Below, in pieces: positions 1 through 12,382 of a stretch of 64,000 nucleotides of DNA. The position numbers were made by a program, and so were the translations under genes. The notes under the pieces were generated by a model. The model was not told where the DNA came from, did no database searches, and saw nothing but the letters and a program-made list of their open reading frames with translations. Origin of the DNA: Chenopodium formosanum (taxonomy: Eukaryota > Streptophyta > Magnoliopsida > Caryophyllales > Amaranthaceae); NCBI GenBank assembly GCA_024500155.1, contig CM044880.1:1426001-1490000 (forward strand), in the 5' to 3' direction. Numbering within the stretch: the first letter of the stretch is position 1; every line of letters begins with the position of its first letter.

Positions 1-66
1 AGAAAACAATCTTTTGTTAACTGATTCCCTTTTTTTTTTTTTTTTTTTTTTTTTTGCCGTGCTTAG

Positions 67-1620
67 GTGATGCTGTTGTCAACGTTTATATTAATCATGA
101 AAAGAAGTTTGCTTTTGTTGAGATGAGGTCTGTGGAGGAAGCGAGTAATGCTATGGCATTAGATGGTATCATATTTGAGGTATTTTGCATTTCTCTTGTG
201 TAGATGACATTTTAGTTACCCTGCTTTTACTAGGGATTGCTGAGCAGTTTATGTATATCATCTGCTTCCATGTAATAAATCTGAGTTGTTAAATTGTTAT
301 AAGCTAGTACTCCCTCATTCTTAAATTGATAGTTCCAGTCCCATAAGCTGAGACTAAATATGATTTGCTGTGTACTTGTTTAGGGTACACCAGTTAAGGT
401 GAGAAGACCTAGTGACTACAACCCAAGTCTTGCTGCAACCCTTGGTCCTAGTCAACCCAATCCAAATCTGAACTTGGCTGCTGTTGGACTGACACCTGGG
501 TCAGCTGGTGGACTCGAGGGCCCAGATCGCATTTTTGTTGGTGGGCTACCTTACTACTTAACTGAATCACAGATTCGGGAGCTATTAGAATCTTTTGGAC
601 CCCTTCGTGGTTTTGACCTTGTGAAGGACAGAGAAACTGGAAACTCAAAGGGTTATGCCTTTTGTGTTTACAATGATCCCTCTGTCACTGATGTAGCCTG
701 TGCAGCTCTGAATGGAATTAAAATGGGTGATAAAACACTCACAGTTAGACGTGCTAATCAGGGAGCAGTCCAACCAAAGCCTGAGCAAGAGATTGTATTG
801 CAGCATGCTCAACAGCAGATTCTGTTGCAGGTTATTTTTTTTTTTATTTTATTAATTTTATATGTTCATTTCTTCCACTTGCTTTAACTAGTGTGTATCA
901 TTGATCGCTTTATCTTGAATTGCAGAAGCTCATGTTTCAACCTGGACCACTTCCCACCAAAGTTGTGTGCTTGACCGAAGTAGTTACTGCTGATGATCTT
1001 AAAGATGATGATGAGTATCAAGATATAATGGTAGACATGAAAGAGGAAGGTGAAAAGTTTGGTATGTATCTGCTGTCCATTTTTTCCGGGCTGGACCCTT
1101 TAGTCTTTTAGTATATCTTTTATTTATCCTTTGTTTTAGGTTTTTTCACTGCTGTCAGTCTGTCACTCCCATGTAGTCGTGCTGTAAAAAAGCAGCCATA
1201 AGTTGAGACAAAACTTCCCTCTAAACTTTTACTTGTTATCTGTTTCCCTTTTCTTTCAGGCTTCATATCATTTGATTTGTTGGCCTTTCTACTATTTTAT
1301 TTTATTGATGCAATTCCTTGCTGTCTGTAGGTTCTTTAGTGAGGGTTGACATCCCACGACCAGGACCAAATGGAGAACTTGCACCTGGAGTTGGAAAGGT
1401 TCTTAACAAACCCGCTTCCTTTCAAATAAAAGTCTTGAGTTGGTTTATAATTCTAATCGTCTTTTCTCAATGTATGTATTAGGTGTTTCTGGAATATGCT
1501 GACACAGAAAGTTCCTCTAGAGCACGAGCTGGAATGAACGGAAGGAAATTTGGCGGAAGCCAAGTGGTTGCAGTGTTTTATCCTGAAAATAAATTTGCAG
1601 AGGGTGTCTATGATGGGTAG
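67..1620 (+). CDS. U2AF65: U2AF large subunit (U2AF65-like), 5'-truncated by the window edge
   Basis: This gene encodes the large subunit of the U2 auxiliary factor, a nuclear protein that binds the polypyrimidine tract and recruits U2 snRNP to the 3' splice site. Exons seen are 67-179, 384-830, 926-1061, 1331-1398 and 1483-1620; all introns are GT..AG and the phases join cleanly. The first exon visible is the end of RRM1 (KKFAFVEMRSVEEA). Exon 384-830 carries a full RRM2 with RNP2 (IFVGGLP) and RNP1 (KGYAFCVY). The last three exons form the C-terminal UHM-type RRM, including the RKF version of the R-x-F loop near the end. The stop is TAG at 1618-1620, after FAEGVYDG, close to the usual family end. 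The RS-rich N terminus and most of RRM1 lie upstream of the window. A further 3' exon using the GT inside the stop region cannot be excluded. Confidence 0.9.
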
Positions 1621-1979
1621 AACTTAATTGCATTTCCTACCTCATGTACTATTATTAGCGCCATTTACTGATTTTAGTTACAATTGTAGGCTACGTATAT
1701 CCTTGGATTTCTTTGCATTTGTCCTATGTAAAATTTTACCAGAATGTCGATATCTGTATGTTAAATATTTCTGTTGCTAATAATACAATTAACTACTGTG
1801 CTTGATTTTTGGAAACCTTGTCAAGTTGTTATAATGATATAGGCCAAGGGGTAATTTGTTGGCTTAAACTGCTTAGTAGAAACGACCTCTGCATGTTTTT
1901 GAGAAGACAGGTTGCTGAAGATGTGGACTCCGAAGCCTTTGCGCCACAAAACCATGAATCCCCTCGATATCATCTGCTT

Positions 1980-2033
1980 AAAGATACTAATGCTTGTTCT
2001 CAAAAAAAAAAAAAAAAAAGATACTAATGCTTG
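1980..2033 (+). mobile_element. Tail-only retroinsertion: TTCTC plus poly(A) between 17-bp direct repeats
   Basis: The 17-mer AAAGATACTAATGCTTG occurs at 1980-1996 and again, identical, at 2017-2033. Only TTCTC followed by A15 lies between. This is the signature of a target-primed retroinsertion whose body is reduced to a few bases plus its tail. Confidence 0.6.
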
Positions 2034-2584
2034 ACATGCTTAAGATCTAATGTACAAGTAATATTCTCGAGTCCCAAATATTCCCCTTTGTTTTCAATTA
2101 TTTTTGACCAAAAAATTACCAAGTTGAATCATATAATTCTTTGGGCTTTGTTTTTTGACTTTGGATTTGGATATAAAATTGGAATTAGTTGCTATAACAT
2201 TATTTTAATAGAAATTGGTTTTTCTCTCACAATTTTTGTGGCTAGAATCGTGATAGAATTACATTACTTGCCCTAGCAAACAAGAGTTCCTTTCCCCATC
2301 CATGAAAATGTTCTTTTTCCCCTCGTATTCTCAAGTAGGAACATCCCAATTCTTTGCTTGAACAACCGAATATATCATTTTATATGCTTACACATCAAGC
2401 CATACCTAGACATTATTATACACAAAATAAATATTACAAGCCATGTAATATGAAGTTTGACCTACCTGTTTGAGAAGGTCACGAATTTTTTATGATTCTT
2501 TTCAATGAATTGCACATAACATACCACCCATATGTTCCCAATTATAATTTCATTCCTATAGTATATGATGTAAACAATCTAACC

Positions 2585-2639
2585 AACAAATTAATGTTTT
2601 TTTTTTTTTTTTTTTTTTTTTGAGGAAAACAAATTAACG
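2585..2639 (-). mobile_element. Tail-only retroinsertion: poly(T) between 12-bp direct repeats
   Basis: AACAAATTAATG (2585-2596) and AACAAATTAACG (2628-2639) match at 11 of 12 bases and flank T25 plus GAGGAA. Read on the minus strand the insert is TTCCTC followed by poly(A), very like the insert at 1997-2016. Confidence 0.5.
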
Positions 2640-3170
2640 GTTGTGATATTCTTGAAACACAACATAATATGTCCTTTGAAGTATATGCACATTGCACCCT
2701 TAAAAAATTACACACAACCTGAGATTTGTGAGCCACTTAAAAATCAACTCAAATTTAAAACAAAATAAAATCAACTTGAGAATTTAGGCATAATGCGACA
2801 TTATTACTTCATTCGGTTGAATGTTCTAACAACTATTACTTCATTTTTATTATTATTATTTTTGTTTTTTTTTTAATTATATTTTTTTTATCATGCCTCT
2901 TTCTAAATAGTAGAAACCTCCACATTCTATATGTTATTGTTTGGATATAATAGTAATGAATCAGCTTCCCAAATATCAAACCTAAACTCTTGATCTACCT
3001 GAAGACGAAGCTAGCATTTGATTCAAAAAACTTATGTGTTGTACGTTCTTTAACAAAAACTCCTCGTTTTAGCTCATGAAGTAAGTCGAATTAAAGGGAA
3101 TCGCAGTTGCTCAAAGTTAGCCATATGTTAGCTTATCTAATGAAAAAATGAATACAAAAACCTGGACTAA

Positions 3171-3217
3171 AAGAAATAAACCTTATGTTTTTTGACACAC
3201 AAGAAATGAACCTTATT
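3171..3217 (-). mobile_element. Minimal insertion with imperfect 16-17-bp direct repeats
   Basis: AAGAAATAAACCTTATG (3171-3187) and AAGAAATGAACCTTATT (3201-3217) flank only TTTTTTGACACAC. On the minus strand the insert is GTGTGTC followed by A6. The two mismatches suggest an older event. Microhomology-mediated repair with filler DNA is an alternative. Confidence 0.4.
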
Positions 3218-3580
3218 GACCAATCAAAGACTTTTCATAAACCGTACTTAACTATTCGAGTAAACGAACTAACTATTGTACTATTTGAGATAAACTCAAT
3301 CAGCTTTGATAAAGTACAATGAATATCAAACCTGACTACAAAGTAAAAGAAAATATTAAACATAATTATACACTCGTAAGCAAATACTAAATCATAACTC
3401 GAACCCGACCCGACCCGACCAATCAGTTTAAGGTTTCTTTCCAAAGCACCCTAGATTATATTCTACTCCATATATTCACAAATATTCCCCTTTGGTAAAT
3501 GGCGGTGAAAGTACAATTAGAACCCTAACAAGGAAGAACATTTCAGCTCCCTTCAAGTCATTCCATTTTCTGGACTTCCA

Positions 3581-3587
3581 TATAAAA
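3581..3587 (+). promoter_or_regulatory. Candidate TATA box of the UBC23-like gene
   Basis: TATAAAA lies in CCATATAAAAAC, just before a CT-rich tract (3595-3632) typical of plant 5'UTRs. The placement fits a start site near 3610 and a spliced leader. Confidence 0.45.
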
Positions 3588-3771
3588 ACATTTCTCTCTC
3601 TGTCTTTCTTTCTCTCTCTCTCTCACAATTTGTACCTGCGATCAAAAATTTGAACAATTAAAGAGCCATTCATTTCAACGTTTAATTTCTTTTGATTGAA
3701 CCCTTTTTATTTTTTATTTTTTTTGTCTTTTTATTTTTTGTATTTCTGTCCAAAATCATCCGATTTTTCAG

Positions 3772-4259
3772 GTATGTTTAATTCATATTATTGTTAATTC
3801 AAGATTTAATTGGTTTGTTAATATCATCTTTGTTAGTTTACGCTCTTCAATTTTTCTTGCATTAATACAATGAATTTGATGGGTTTTTTTCGATCTTTAG
3901 CATTGTATCTCTAATGGCGGCTTAAGAATGTTCGATGTTTGAGCATTTATGATTATTTTTTGTTGTTTTAGGGTTTTAATATTGATGAATTTTGTATTTT
4001 ACAAAGATTAATGATTGGGTTTATCTTTCTGATGTTGGGTATAATTGGTATGCCTTAGGAAAGTCTATATTCATTTTGCTGGACCTAGATAAATAGTTGT
4101 AGTTGATTTTGTATATAGTTTTGGAGCCATTGACTCAGCTTAATGCTTCTTATATAGTTTTTATGTCGGGTTTTCGAAGTAGGAGTGCTATTCTTAATTT
4201 CTGTTTTTTCTTCTAGGTTTATCATTGTAGTCTTATTGTGTTCTTTGGTTATTTCTTAG
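3772..4259 (+). other. 5'UTR intron of the UBC23-like gene
   Basis: The donor CAG|GTATGT follows 3771 and the acceptor TTCTTAG ends at 4259, so the next exon opens exactly on the A of the start codon at 4260. Splicing is inferred from the junction signals and the T-rich intron body. Confidence 0.7.
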
Positions 4260-7200
4260 ATGGCAACTGATCAACATGATGCCCCAATTGCTGTTGAGGG
4301 CACCACAAGTGTGAGTGGTGATTCTTTATCGAGTGAGGGTGTTAGTGCAGAAGTTAGCTCTAATCGTGATGCAAAAAAAGATAGTAATCTGGTTATAGAT
4401 AAAATACCAAATGAGAAACATATTTATAGACAAGATGTTGTGAGGCGTAGGGACGGGAATATGGTTGGGGTTGTGACTGAAGTTGCTGGTGATTCGGACT
4501 CAGATTCAGATAGTGATATTACTGATGATTCAGATGAGTCAGATGAAGATGATAAGGGAGAAGAGGAAGGTGAGGAGGAAGAGGATGAGGCTTGCGAGGA
4601 GGTGAAGGAGGAGGAAGGGGATGGGGTACGGGAGGAGGTGAAGGAGGAGGATAATGTTGAGAATGATGGAGATGATGGGGATGGTAATGAGAGCAGTGAT
4701 GATAACAGAAGTTCTGGCCATCACAAAAGAGAGCAACTTACTGGAGACCAGGTCCGTGTGTTGTGGATGGATGACTCAGAGAACACAAATCGTCGGAATG
4801 AATTGACAGTTGTAGATAGGGGTTTCTTACCGGGTGATTATGTAGCCTCTGCCTTGGACCCCACTGGGCAAGTAGGCCTTGTGGTGGATGTAAATATAAC
4901 TGTTGATTTACTATCCCATGATGGGACTGTTTTCAATGATGTATCTTCCAGGGATTTGATGCGTGTGAGGGATATTGTTGTTAGTGATTATGTAGTTTCT
5001 GGTCCATGGCTAGGTAGAGTTGATGATGTTCTTGATAACGTGACTGTTTTATTTAATGATGGTTCTATTTGTAAAGTCACGGGGGCTGAGCCTCTGCGGC
5101 TAAGACCAATTGCAAAGAACTTGCTTGAGGATGGGCACTGTCCATATCATCCTGGTCAGCATGTTAGGGCAAGCTCCTCCTCGGTTTTCAAGAATGCTCG
5201 ATGGTTATCCGGTTCATGGAAAGCTAACCGGCTTGAGGGTACTGTCATTAAGGTCACTGTTGGATCGGTATATGTTCATTGGATAGCTTCAGCTGGCTAT
5301 GGTCCTAATTCTTCCACTTCTCCAGCAGAAGAGCAGAATCCTAAAAACCTAAAAGTGTTATCTTGTTTTACTCATGCTAGTTGGCAGCTGGGTGACTGGT
5401 GTTTTCTTCCAGCCCTTACATCTTCTTCCTCTATTCCTTTGGATAAAGATTTGTCTAAGTTGCGACTTCATGAATCTGAATCTGGTCATCCAGAGTCTGA
5501 TGCAGATGAAGTCATACCAGAGGATTTGAATGTACATGTTGAATTGATGGATCATGATGAGGCAGGCACATCAGAGAGTATTGGTGGAAATACTCAAAAC
5601 AACTTGTCTCCAAAATCAAGTTCTAAGGACGCAGCCCATGAAAGTTGGCAAATTCATCGAAAGAAACTTCGTAAAGTTGTGGTTAAGAGGGATAAGAAGG
5701 TACGGAAAAAGGAAGAGACTTATGAAAGAGCTCTTTTGATTGTTAATACTAAGACAAGAGTAGATGTTGCGTGGCAAGATGGAACTGTACAGCGGGGCTT
5801 AGACTCCACATTGTTGATTCCAATTGAAAGCCCAGGTGATCATGACTTTATTGCTGAACAATATGTAGTGGAGAAAGCCGCTGATGATGGTGAAGAGACC
5901 TCTGAAATAAGACGCGTGGGGGTTGTCAAAAGTGTTGATGCTAAGGAGAAGACAGCTTGTGTGAAATGGTTAAAACAGGTTACTCGACCAGAAGAACCCC
6001 GGGAATTTAAAAATGAGGAAGTTGTTAGTGTATATGAACTAGAAGGCCACCCTGATTATGATTATTGTTATGGGGATGTAGTTGTTCGCTTGTCCCCAGC
6101 TTTCATGGCAACGGAGGCTGAATGTCCTGACCCTAGAGAGTCCGCTACACTTGCTAACATCAAAGAAGGGGATGCATCTGATGAGGCAGCTTGTAATGAA
6201 CTCTCAAATCTATCATGGGTTGGGAATATTACTAGCCTAAAAAATGGTGATATTGAAGTAACATGGGCTGATGGAATGATTTCTACGGTACTTTACCACC
6301 ACACTGAACACTGATAATATGTTTATTTTTAATGTTAGAAAGTAATTTTATGTGCAAATATTCTATCAAATTGCTTCCCCGATCCTTGATTGATATTTTC
6401 TTTTAGCTTGGTTTCAGGTTGGCCCTCAAGCAGTGTATGTTGTTGGCCGAGATGATGATGAATCTATTGGTGCTGGGAGTGAGATTAGTGACGATGCTGC
6501 TAGCTGGGAAACAGTTGAGGATGATGAAAAGGATGCTCTAGATGATTCAGAAAAGGTTTCCACTTTCCTTTTCAATTGCAATGTTTAGTTCATACCATAT
6601 GTGCCAATTCTGTGTATTTGATTAATTCCCTTTGTTTCTTATTTTATGGGAGAAAATGATAATGGATGGGATACTGGTAGATTCTAGATGCGTATTATGA
6701 TGCAATATCACCGTGTGAATTTTCTTGCACTACAATATAGGATAGCAATTATTTTTTTAGATATAATAAAAAGAAAAAAAAGAATACGTGACAGCATGTC
6801 ATTATGTAAGTTAATAGTCCTATGATAGTTTAAGTAGGTTCATGTGCTCAAATAAGCAAATGTGAGTATTTGACTTACATGGTCTGTATCATGGGCTTTT
6901 GTTCAATTTCCATATCTATTCCACTGCTCTATTTATGGTTGCTCCATCCGGTATATGGTTGTTACTGCCGTTATCCTGATTTTTAGAAATATATGAAGTA
7001 AAAAGAACTGTTACTACATATGCCAAAAGATTAGGAGTGAATGATGGAGATGGAAAGTTGGGAGGGGAAGAGATGAGTAGGAAGGTAGACCAGAGACAAG
7101 TTAGGTCAGTGGGGAAATATACTATACACTTTTCTTTTAGAAAGGAAATCTGAAAGGAGATAATTAAAGGACTCTGCACATAGCTAAATGTCACATGTAT

Positions 7201-10200
7201 ATTAATTGGATTAGAGTACTTGTACAGTGGCATACCCCTCCAGTGGAAAATGACAGTTGTGTAAACTACTTGGGAATGTTTGGATAAGTTGTCTGCTTTT
7301 CTAAGAATATTTGTTGTCAATTGTAATTAAATTTCCCAACCTATCCTCACCTAAATTTAATGTTGGAGAGAACATGGAAATGCAATTGTTACAATGGGTG
7401 TTTTGCTTAGATCATGTTAAACTTCCTAAAAGGGCAATTGCTGCAATATTAGGGGAACAGAGAAGTATATGTTTTATGAAATAATTAGCTCGTTCTTAAT
7501 CTATTGTCTTCTGTGAATTGGCTGTATCCTATATGTCGGTTTTGTGCTATATTACTTCGGTTGTTCTCAATTTAAGATAGTCATTAGTCAATGTAGTGCC
7601 GTAGTGGTTTGCAACTTTGTTGCTTCCGTAATATAGTTAATTAATCTCAACATATGTTGCTAGGAACCAACACCAGAAGGCAATCCTGATGCAGGACATG
7701 ACATTGTAGTTGCTGAGCAAAGTTCAGGCAACGGACCATTGACTTTTCCTCGTGCAGCTATTGAATATGTTACCAGATTTGCAACTGGTATATTCTCTAG
7801 AGGGCGCAGCGATGGGGATTCATCTGGCCCAGATGATCCTGTGGAAACCAACATTCAACCAGAGGAAAAAATATGTATATCTGGTGAAAGAGCATCTAGC
7901 AACATGTCTAACACTCAAGATCCTTGTGTTATTGACAGTGGTAGTGGACAAACTAGCTCGAATATAGGTGATGAATCTGCTGAAGTTGAGTCTGCAAAAT
8001 TAACAGATATGGATGAAGCCTTGGGAAATCTGACGCCCAATGAACCATATGCTGAGCTATGTACTGGTGGCAATGCCTGTAGCTTTAAGCGCTTTGATAC
8101 TGCCAAAGATCCATTGGATCATTTTTTCCTTGGTTCCAATATACAGGTAAACCTATGCTTCACTTGTCCTATAAACATATGAAAGTACTGAAGTATATAT
8201 TAGAGTTCAGTAGTCTTACAGATCTACTTTTCAGCAACTGAAGAACTTGTCTGCCGTGGATGTAATATTTTCTTAGGTTTTAAAGAAATGTATTCTCATT
8301 TTGAAATGCCCTGGGTTGAGGGGGAAGGAAAAGAGAAGAAGGGGGGGGGGGGGGGGTGGCTGGCTATGTGGTGTGGGGGGCTAGGGTAGGGATAAAAAGT
8401 AATTAAAATGATTTAATTTTGCTAAAAATTATTTAAACCATTCATTTGTCATATTTCTGGCATTTATTATTGTTATCTTTATAGAATATTTATGGAATAT
8501 TTACCTTCCTCACATTAAAAAAAATAAAATAAATTATTATGTTATATTACATCATTTTGCAACTAAAGTATCTTCATTGACATTTAACAACAATTACAGG
8601 GCAACAGTGGAAGAAAGTGGCTCAAGATGGTGCAGCGAGATTGGAACATTCTTCAGAACAACCTCCCAGGTATTTGGCCTGCACGTCTACCATCAATAAG
8701 CTCTCTCAGTTTTATGCATTAACTGATTTATTAATGGCTTACCTTTCCCTTTGTAGAGGGTATTTATGTACGAGTATACGAGGATAGAATGGATCTACTG
8801 AGAGCAGTAATTGTGGGGGCTTATGGAACACCCTATCAAGATGGTCTCTTCTTCTTTGATTTTCACCTTCCTCCAGAGTATCCTGATGTTCCACCGGTGG
8901 GTATATTGCATTTCTATGGTCCATTTTAAAACTCATGGAACTTTTCAAGTTGCTTTCTTACTGTAGTGGGGAATGCCAATACTCTGGTGTAAAAAATATC
9001 AATCTTTTTTTTTGCAGTCAGCTCATTATCATTCTGGTGGCTGGCGCTTAAACCCCAATTTATACGAAGAAGGCAAGGTATGCCTTAGTCTTCTGAATAC
9101 CTGGACAGGAAGAGGAAATGAAGTCTGGGATCCCCAATCCTCAAGCATTCTTCAAGTTTTGGTTTCACTTCAAGGATTAGTTTTGAACTCAAAGCCATAT
9201 TTTAATGAAGCTGGATACGATAAGCAAGTCGGCACAGCTGAAGGGGAGAAAAACTCATTGTCCTACAATGAAAATACCTTTTTGCTTAATTGCAAGACAA
9301 TAATGTATCTTATACGGAAGCCTCCAAAGGTAACATAATAACACCTTTATTTTTTAAGTACTAGTATTTAACGTCTGTTATCAATCACCGTTTTTAATAC
9401 TTTAATATTCATGAGGATCAAGCATTTTTGCTGGTAATATGTTTTTGTTTCATCTTTAGTTATCATCTTGCTTATACGATATAGATTTGCGTTGAACCAT
9501 TGAGGCATATTCTGAATTAGGAGTGAAGCCTTGATCACTTTACTTTATAAATTAACATTCGTTAAAAAGTTAGCATTAATTATTTAAGTTTAGTTTGAAG
9601 TTAAAATCAGTTTAGCTCCTTTGATGTATGTGTGTGTGTGTGTGTGTGTGTCTATTTCTGAATCTATGAAGTGATTTGCAAGAGCCTATTCTGTATAAGT
9701 TAGAGACAGAAGTGAGGTGGATTCCTCAAGACTTGAAGATTATGTATTTATAAAAAATAAATAGATAAACAAAAAAAATGTACTTTAAGTGTTTGCTTTT
9801 GTAAGCAAGAATTCTATAGGATGATGAAAACCTAGATTAAAGTTATGAGGAGGAATGTCGAAACTAAAGCTCAATATAGCATTTGCAGAGTTTGTTGTCA
9901 ATAATTCTGCTAATAGGTTAGGGTCCTTTTTTCCAAAGATAGCATTGGTGCCCAACTCCAAGCTATATTAATAAAGTGTTGCGTTAAGCTTTCATCTGAA
10001 TTTCTAAGTGTATGCTATAATTCTTTGCTGTGGTTGTTTTTTTTTAGAACAATGCTTGCTTTATGGATTATCTAATATTTACTGTTTACCTTCTTTTAAA
10101 TATCTAGGATTTTGAAGATCTTGTTAAAGAACATTTTGGCCAGCGTGGGTACTATATCTTGAAAGCCTGTGATGCATACATGAAAGGTTACTTGATCGGT

Positions 10201-10359
10201 TCTCTAGCAAAGGATGCTACATTGACGGAAAAAAGTGAAGCTAATGCCACATCCGTTGGCTTCAAGCTGATGCTGGCTAAGATTGTGCCCAAACTTATCT
10301 CAACTTTTAACGACTTAGGAGCTGATTGTCACGAGTTCGAACACCTGCTTCAGTCTTAG
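4260..10359 (+). CDS. UBC23: UBE2O-type ubiquitin-conjugating enzyme E2 (probable UBC23)
   Basis: Large hybrid E2 that receives ubiquitin from E1 on a cysteine and, as UBE2O family members do, may also act as its own E3. Exons are 4260-6287, 6418-6555, 7664-8146, 8600-8669, 8757-8896, 9018-9329 and 10108-10359, joining to 1140 aa, close to the roughly 1100 aa usual for plant UBC23. Residues about 80-145 are a very acidic Ser/Asp/Glu tract. Residues 160-680 hold the repeated beta-rich conserved regions (for example VSGPWLGRVDDV). The UBC fold occupies about 890-1060. The catalytic Cys is in KVCLSLL at residue 975 (codon 9081-9083). The E2 HPN motif reads NPN, as expected for this subfamily. 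PHO2/UBC24 is the main alternative, but no miR399-site cluster is visible in the leader and the length favours UBC23. Confidence 0.9.
8341..8356. repeat. G16 homopolymer in a UBC23 intron
   Basis: Sixteen consecutive G in a purine-rich stretch (GAGAAGAAG before, TGGCTGG after) inside the intron between exons 3 and 4. It could form a G-quadruplex in the transcript, but this is only inference. Homopolymer length in assemblies is often wrong. Confidence 0.8.
9629..9651. repeat. (TG)n microsatellite in a UBC23 intron
   Basis: About eleven uninterrupted TG units in the intron between exons 6 and 7. A polymorphic length is likely. Confidence 0.85.
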
Positions 10360-11540
10360 TTGTATGTGCAAAGTCTATACTGCCAATTGTTCAATCCTGC
10401 TAACAGGTTAGTCTCCTTTTTCTCCATAGATAGCATTGTTGCAGTGGTGCTGCTTGTATATTACCTTGAGGTGTGCACTATTTGATGCTGTTCTAACCAA
10501 ATTATCTTTCATGCTGCTTCTTTTGGGTATCAGCTCGAGTTTTTGGGAGCAATTCTATGGGTCAACTTGTGTGAGTCAAGCGATAATCAGTGCTAACTCA
10601 CCAAAATGTGCAGGATCGAATTTTCAAGGGCTCTGGTTAACTTTTGCTTAATGACATTCCTTGATTCTTTTGTATTGGAGAGACAAGGAGATAAGTAGTC
10701 TCTTTGCCCTTTGGTTAGAATTCAGAAATACACTTCTCATTAAATGCAGAAAGCATTTTAAACCCCTTTTCTTTCATTAATTTTTTTCCTTTTGTTTTTT
10801 AGAGGGGAGAAGGGGTATCATACCATTTTTTTACATTCATGAACTCGGGTAAGCAGTATACCAAAGAAGTGTTCTTTCTGTGTTGAATTATGATGGTTTA
10901 TTGGTGTTCATATTCAGAGAGGCAGGGAAAAAAAAAAAAAAAAAAAAAAAAAAAAAGCCTACCCGTGCAGATTTTATGCGGGTTCATTTACAGATTTATT
11001 TTTATCATAATTGAAGAAATAAACTACAAGTAGTACTTTAATTTTGTGCCTTTTGTTAGTTCTTTTTACTTCAAATTTGTAGGATGATTCTTGAAACAGA
11101 CTAAGCTTGTTAACAGTATAGTTCTGTGCTGCTTGCTAATTTCCGAGGCAACGTTGCTAGTAAGAAACCAAGGAAGATAATAATCAAACCATTTTTGCTT
11201 TAAAAGTGAGCGAGAAGCCAAACACTTGTCATTAAAAAGTATGAAATAGAAGACAGAGATTGAAACAATGGATCTTCTTTTCTCGAGGCTAATGTGAGAC
11301 TATAATTTTTTGATTTGGAGATGTTCTGTAGTATATATGACTCCTTCATTCCATAATAATTGACATAATCTAATCCTAAATAATTACAATTGTAAAAAAA
11401 ATTAAAAAGTTGATATTATGAAATTTTTACATCAAAATCTATTTAACAAAATTTTATAGGATAAAATATTTATATGAAGTACAATAAATTAATAAGAAAC
11501 CAAAGTCAGAGTTAACAAGTAAATAAAAATCAATGTCAAT
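10360..11540. other. UBC23 3'UTR and intergenic region
   Basis: Begins with the likely 3'UTR of the E2 gene. A short ORF at 10436-10651 has no recognisable domain and I do not call it. A poly(A) tract lies near 10927-10957. No other gene seen. Confidence 0.6.
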
Positions 11541-11542
11541 TA

Positions 11543-11631
11543 CTACCTCCGTTTCATATTATTTGCAACGATTTGACATAAAGTAGGGAGGAAAAATGTC
11601 TAATTGTTGCAAATAATATGAAACGGAGTTA
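11543..11631. mobile_element. Stowaway-like MITE (family 1), 89 bp
   Basis: Terminal inverted repeats of about 27 bp start CTACCTCCGTTTCATATT and mirror at the right end as CTAACTCCGTTTCATATT, continuing to TTGCAAC with one mismatch. TA dinucleotides flank both ends (11541-11542, 11632-11633), the Tc1/mariner target duplication. The interior matches the copy at 40948-41037 in the opposite orientation. Confidence 0.8.
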
Positions 11632-11668
11632 GTATTATGGAACAGAGGGAGTATAATAAATTATTATA

Positions 11669-12239
11669 ACTAGATTGTATCCGCGCTTACGCACGGTATA
11701 TAAGATGTAGAAGTTATTAGAAAAATAAAAATGAATTGGAAGTTGTTTAATTTGGAGGTTATAGCAACACCCAAAAAAAATAAATAAATAAAAAAAAGAC
11801 TCAAATGCATGAGATTTGAGAATTGGCCTTTGGAAGGGTTGTGGTTAAATCACTCTGTAATTACATAAAAGATTTTCATTATTGAAGGTTGATTAACCCA
11901 TCTTAAATGGTTAATAAGAAGTCTACTTTAAAAGTTGAACTAGTGTTTAGCCTGAGCGATGTCCCGGATCTATACGTTAAACATTTTTTTACTTCGAATT
12001 ATAGTTTTCTTGTATAATACTCCGTAATAATCTTAAATACTTTTATTATAGATTTAGATTAAGAAAATAATTTGTATAAAACAAAAATCTCATGCCATAC
12101 ATTAACTATATTTAAGAAGAATAAATAAACAAAAGTATTTGATAGCAAAGATAGTATGACTTGTTCCTAGTATAAGTAAGAGAGGTGTGCCATGTGGCGT
12201 GTATCCATGATTAGGAACGCCTTTTAATATATAGTATTT
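11669..12239. mobile_element. Possible unclassified non-autonomous repeat
   Basis: The stretch opens with ACTAGATTGTATCCGCGC and closes near CCTTTTAATATATAGTATTT. Both edges resemble repeats I recall from many plant genomes (CCGCGCTTACGCACGG head, TTTAATATATAGTA tail). I cannot assign a superfamily and see neither clear inverted repeats nor a target duplication. No gene seen. Confidence 0.3.
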
Positions 12240-12382
12240 GCAGCAGCCATTTTATTTTTCATTTAATTTTTTTTTTTTTTAAATTTTCTTTTTTTTGGTT
12301 TTTTTGACAATGTACTGCAGCGATTTGGTAGCAACTAATTCAATGCATTCATCAGATACTCTCGTATGATCACTAATGAGGC

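Larger units (their letters stand above)
1621..3480. other. 3'UTR and intergenic region, no gene seen
   Basis: AT-rich DNA between the U2AF65 stop and the UBC23 promoter. The first few hundred bases are probably 3'UTR. I see no conserved reading frame. It holds three tiny tail-only insertions with direct repeats, at 1980-2033, 2585-2639 and 3171-3217, listed separately. Confidence 0.6.

Noticed and set aside
309..360. TACTCCCTCATTCTTAAATT in a U2AF65 intron as a MITE end
   Set aside because: Only one end is present; no inverted partner or flanking TA pair was found.
1809..2027. 72-codon plus-strand ORF after the U2AF65 stop
   Set aside because: It has no RRM or UHM similarity and ends in a Lys run produced by the poly(A) insertion. 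It is most likely 3'UTR or intergenic.
4260..6314. Open reading frame continuing to a stop at 6314
   Set aside because: A GT donor after 6287 followed by an in-phase acceptor at 6417 restores the conserved VGPQAVYVV continuation, so the last codons of the open frame are intronic.
6916..7320. 134-codon minus-strand ORF
   Set aside because: It lies wholly inside a UBC23 intron, antisense to the gene, with no recognisable domain and no splice or promoter signal.
4260..10359. PHO2/UBC24 as identity of the large E2
   Set aside because: The predicted 1140 aa is longer than UBC24 (about 900 aa), and the leader (3500-4259) lacks any visible cluster of miR399 target sites.
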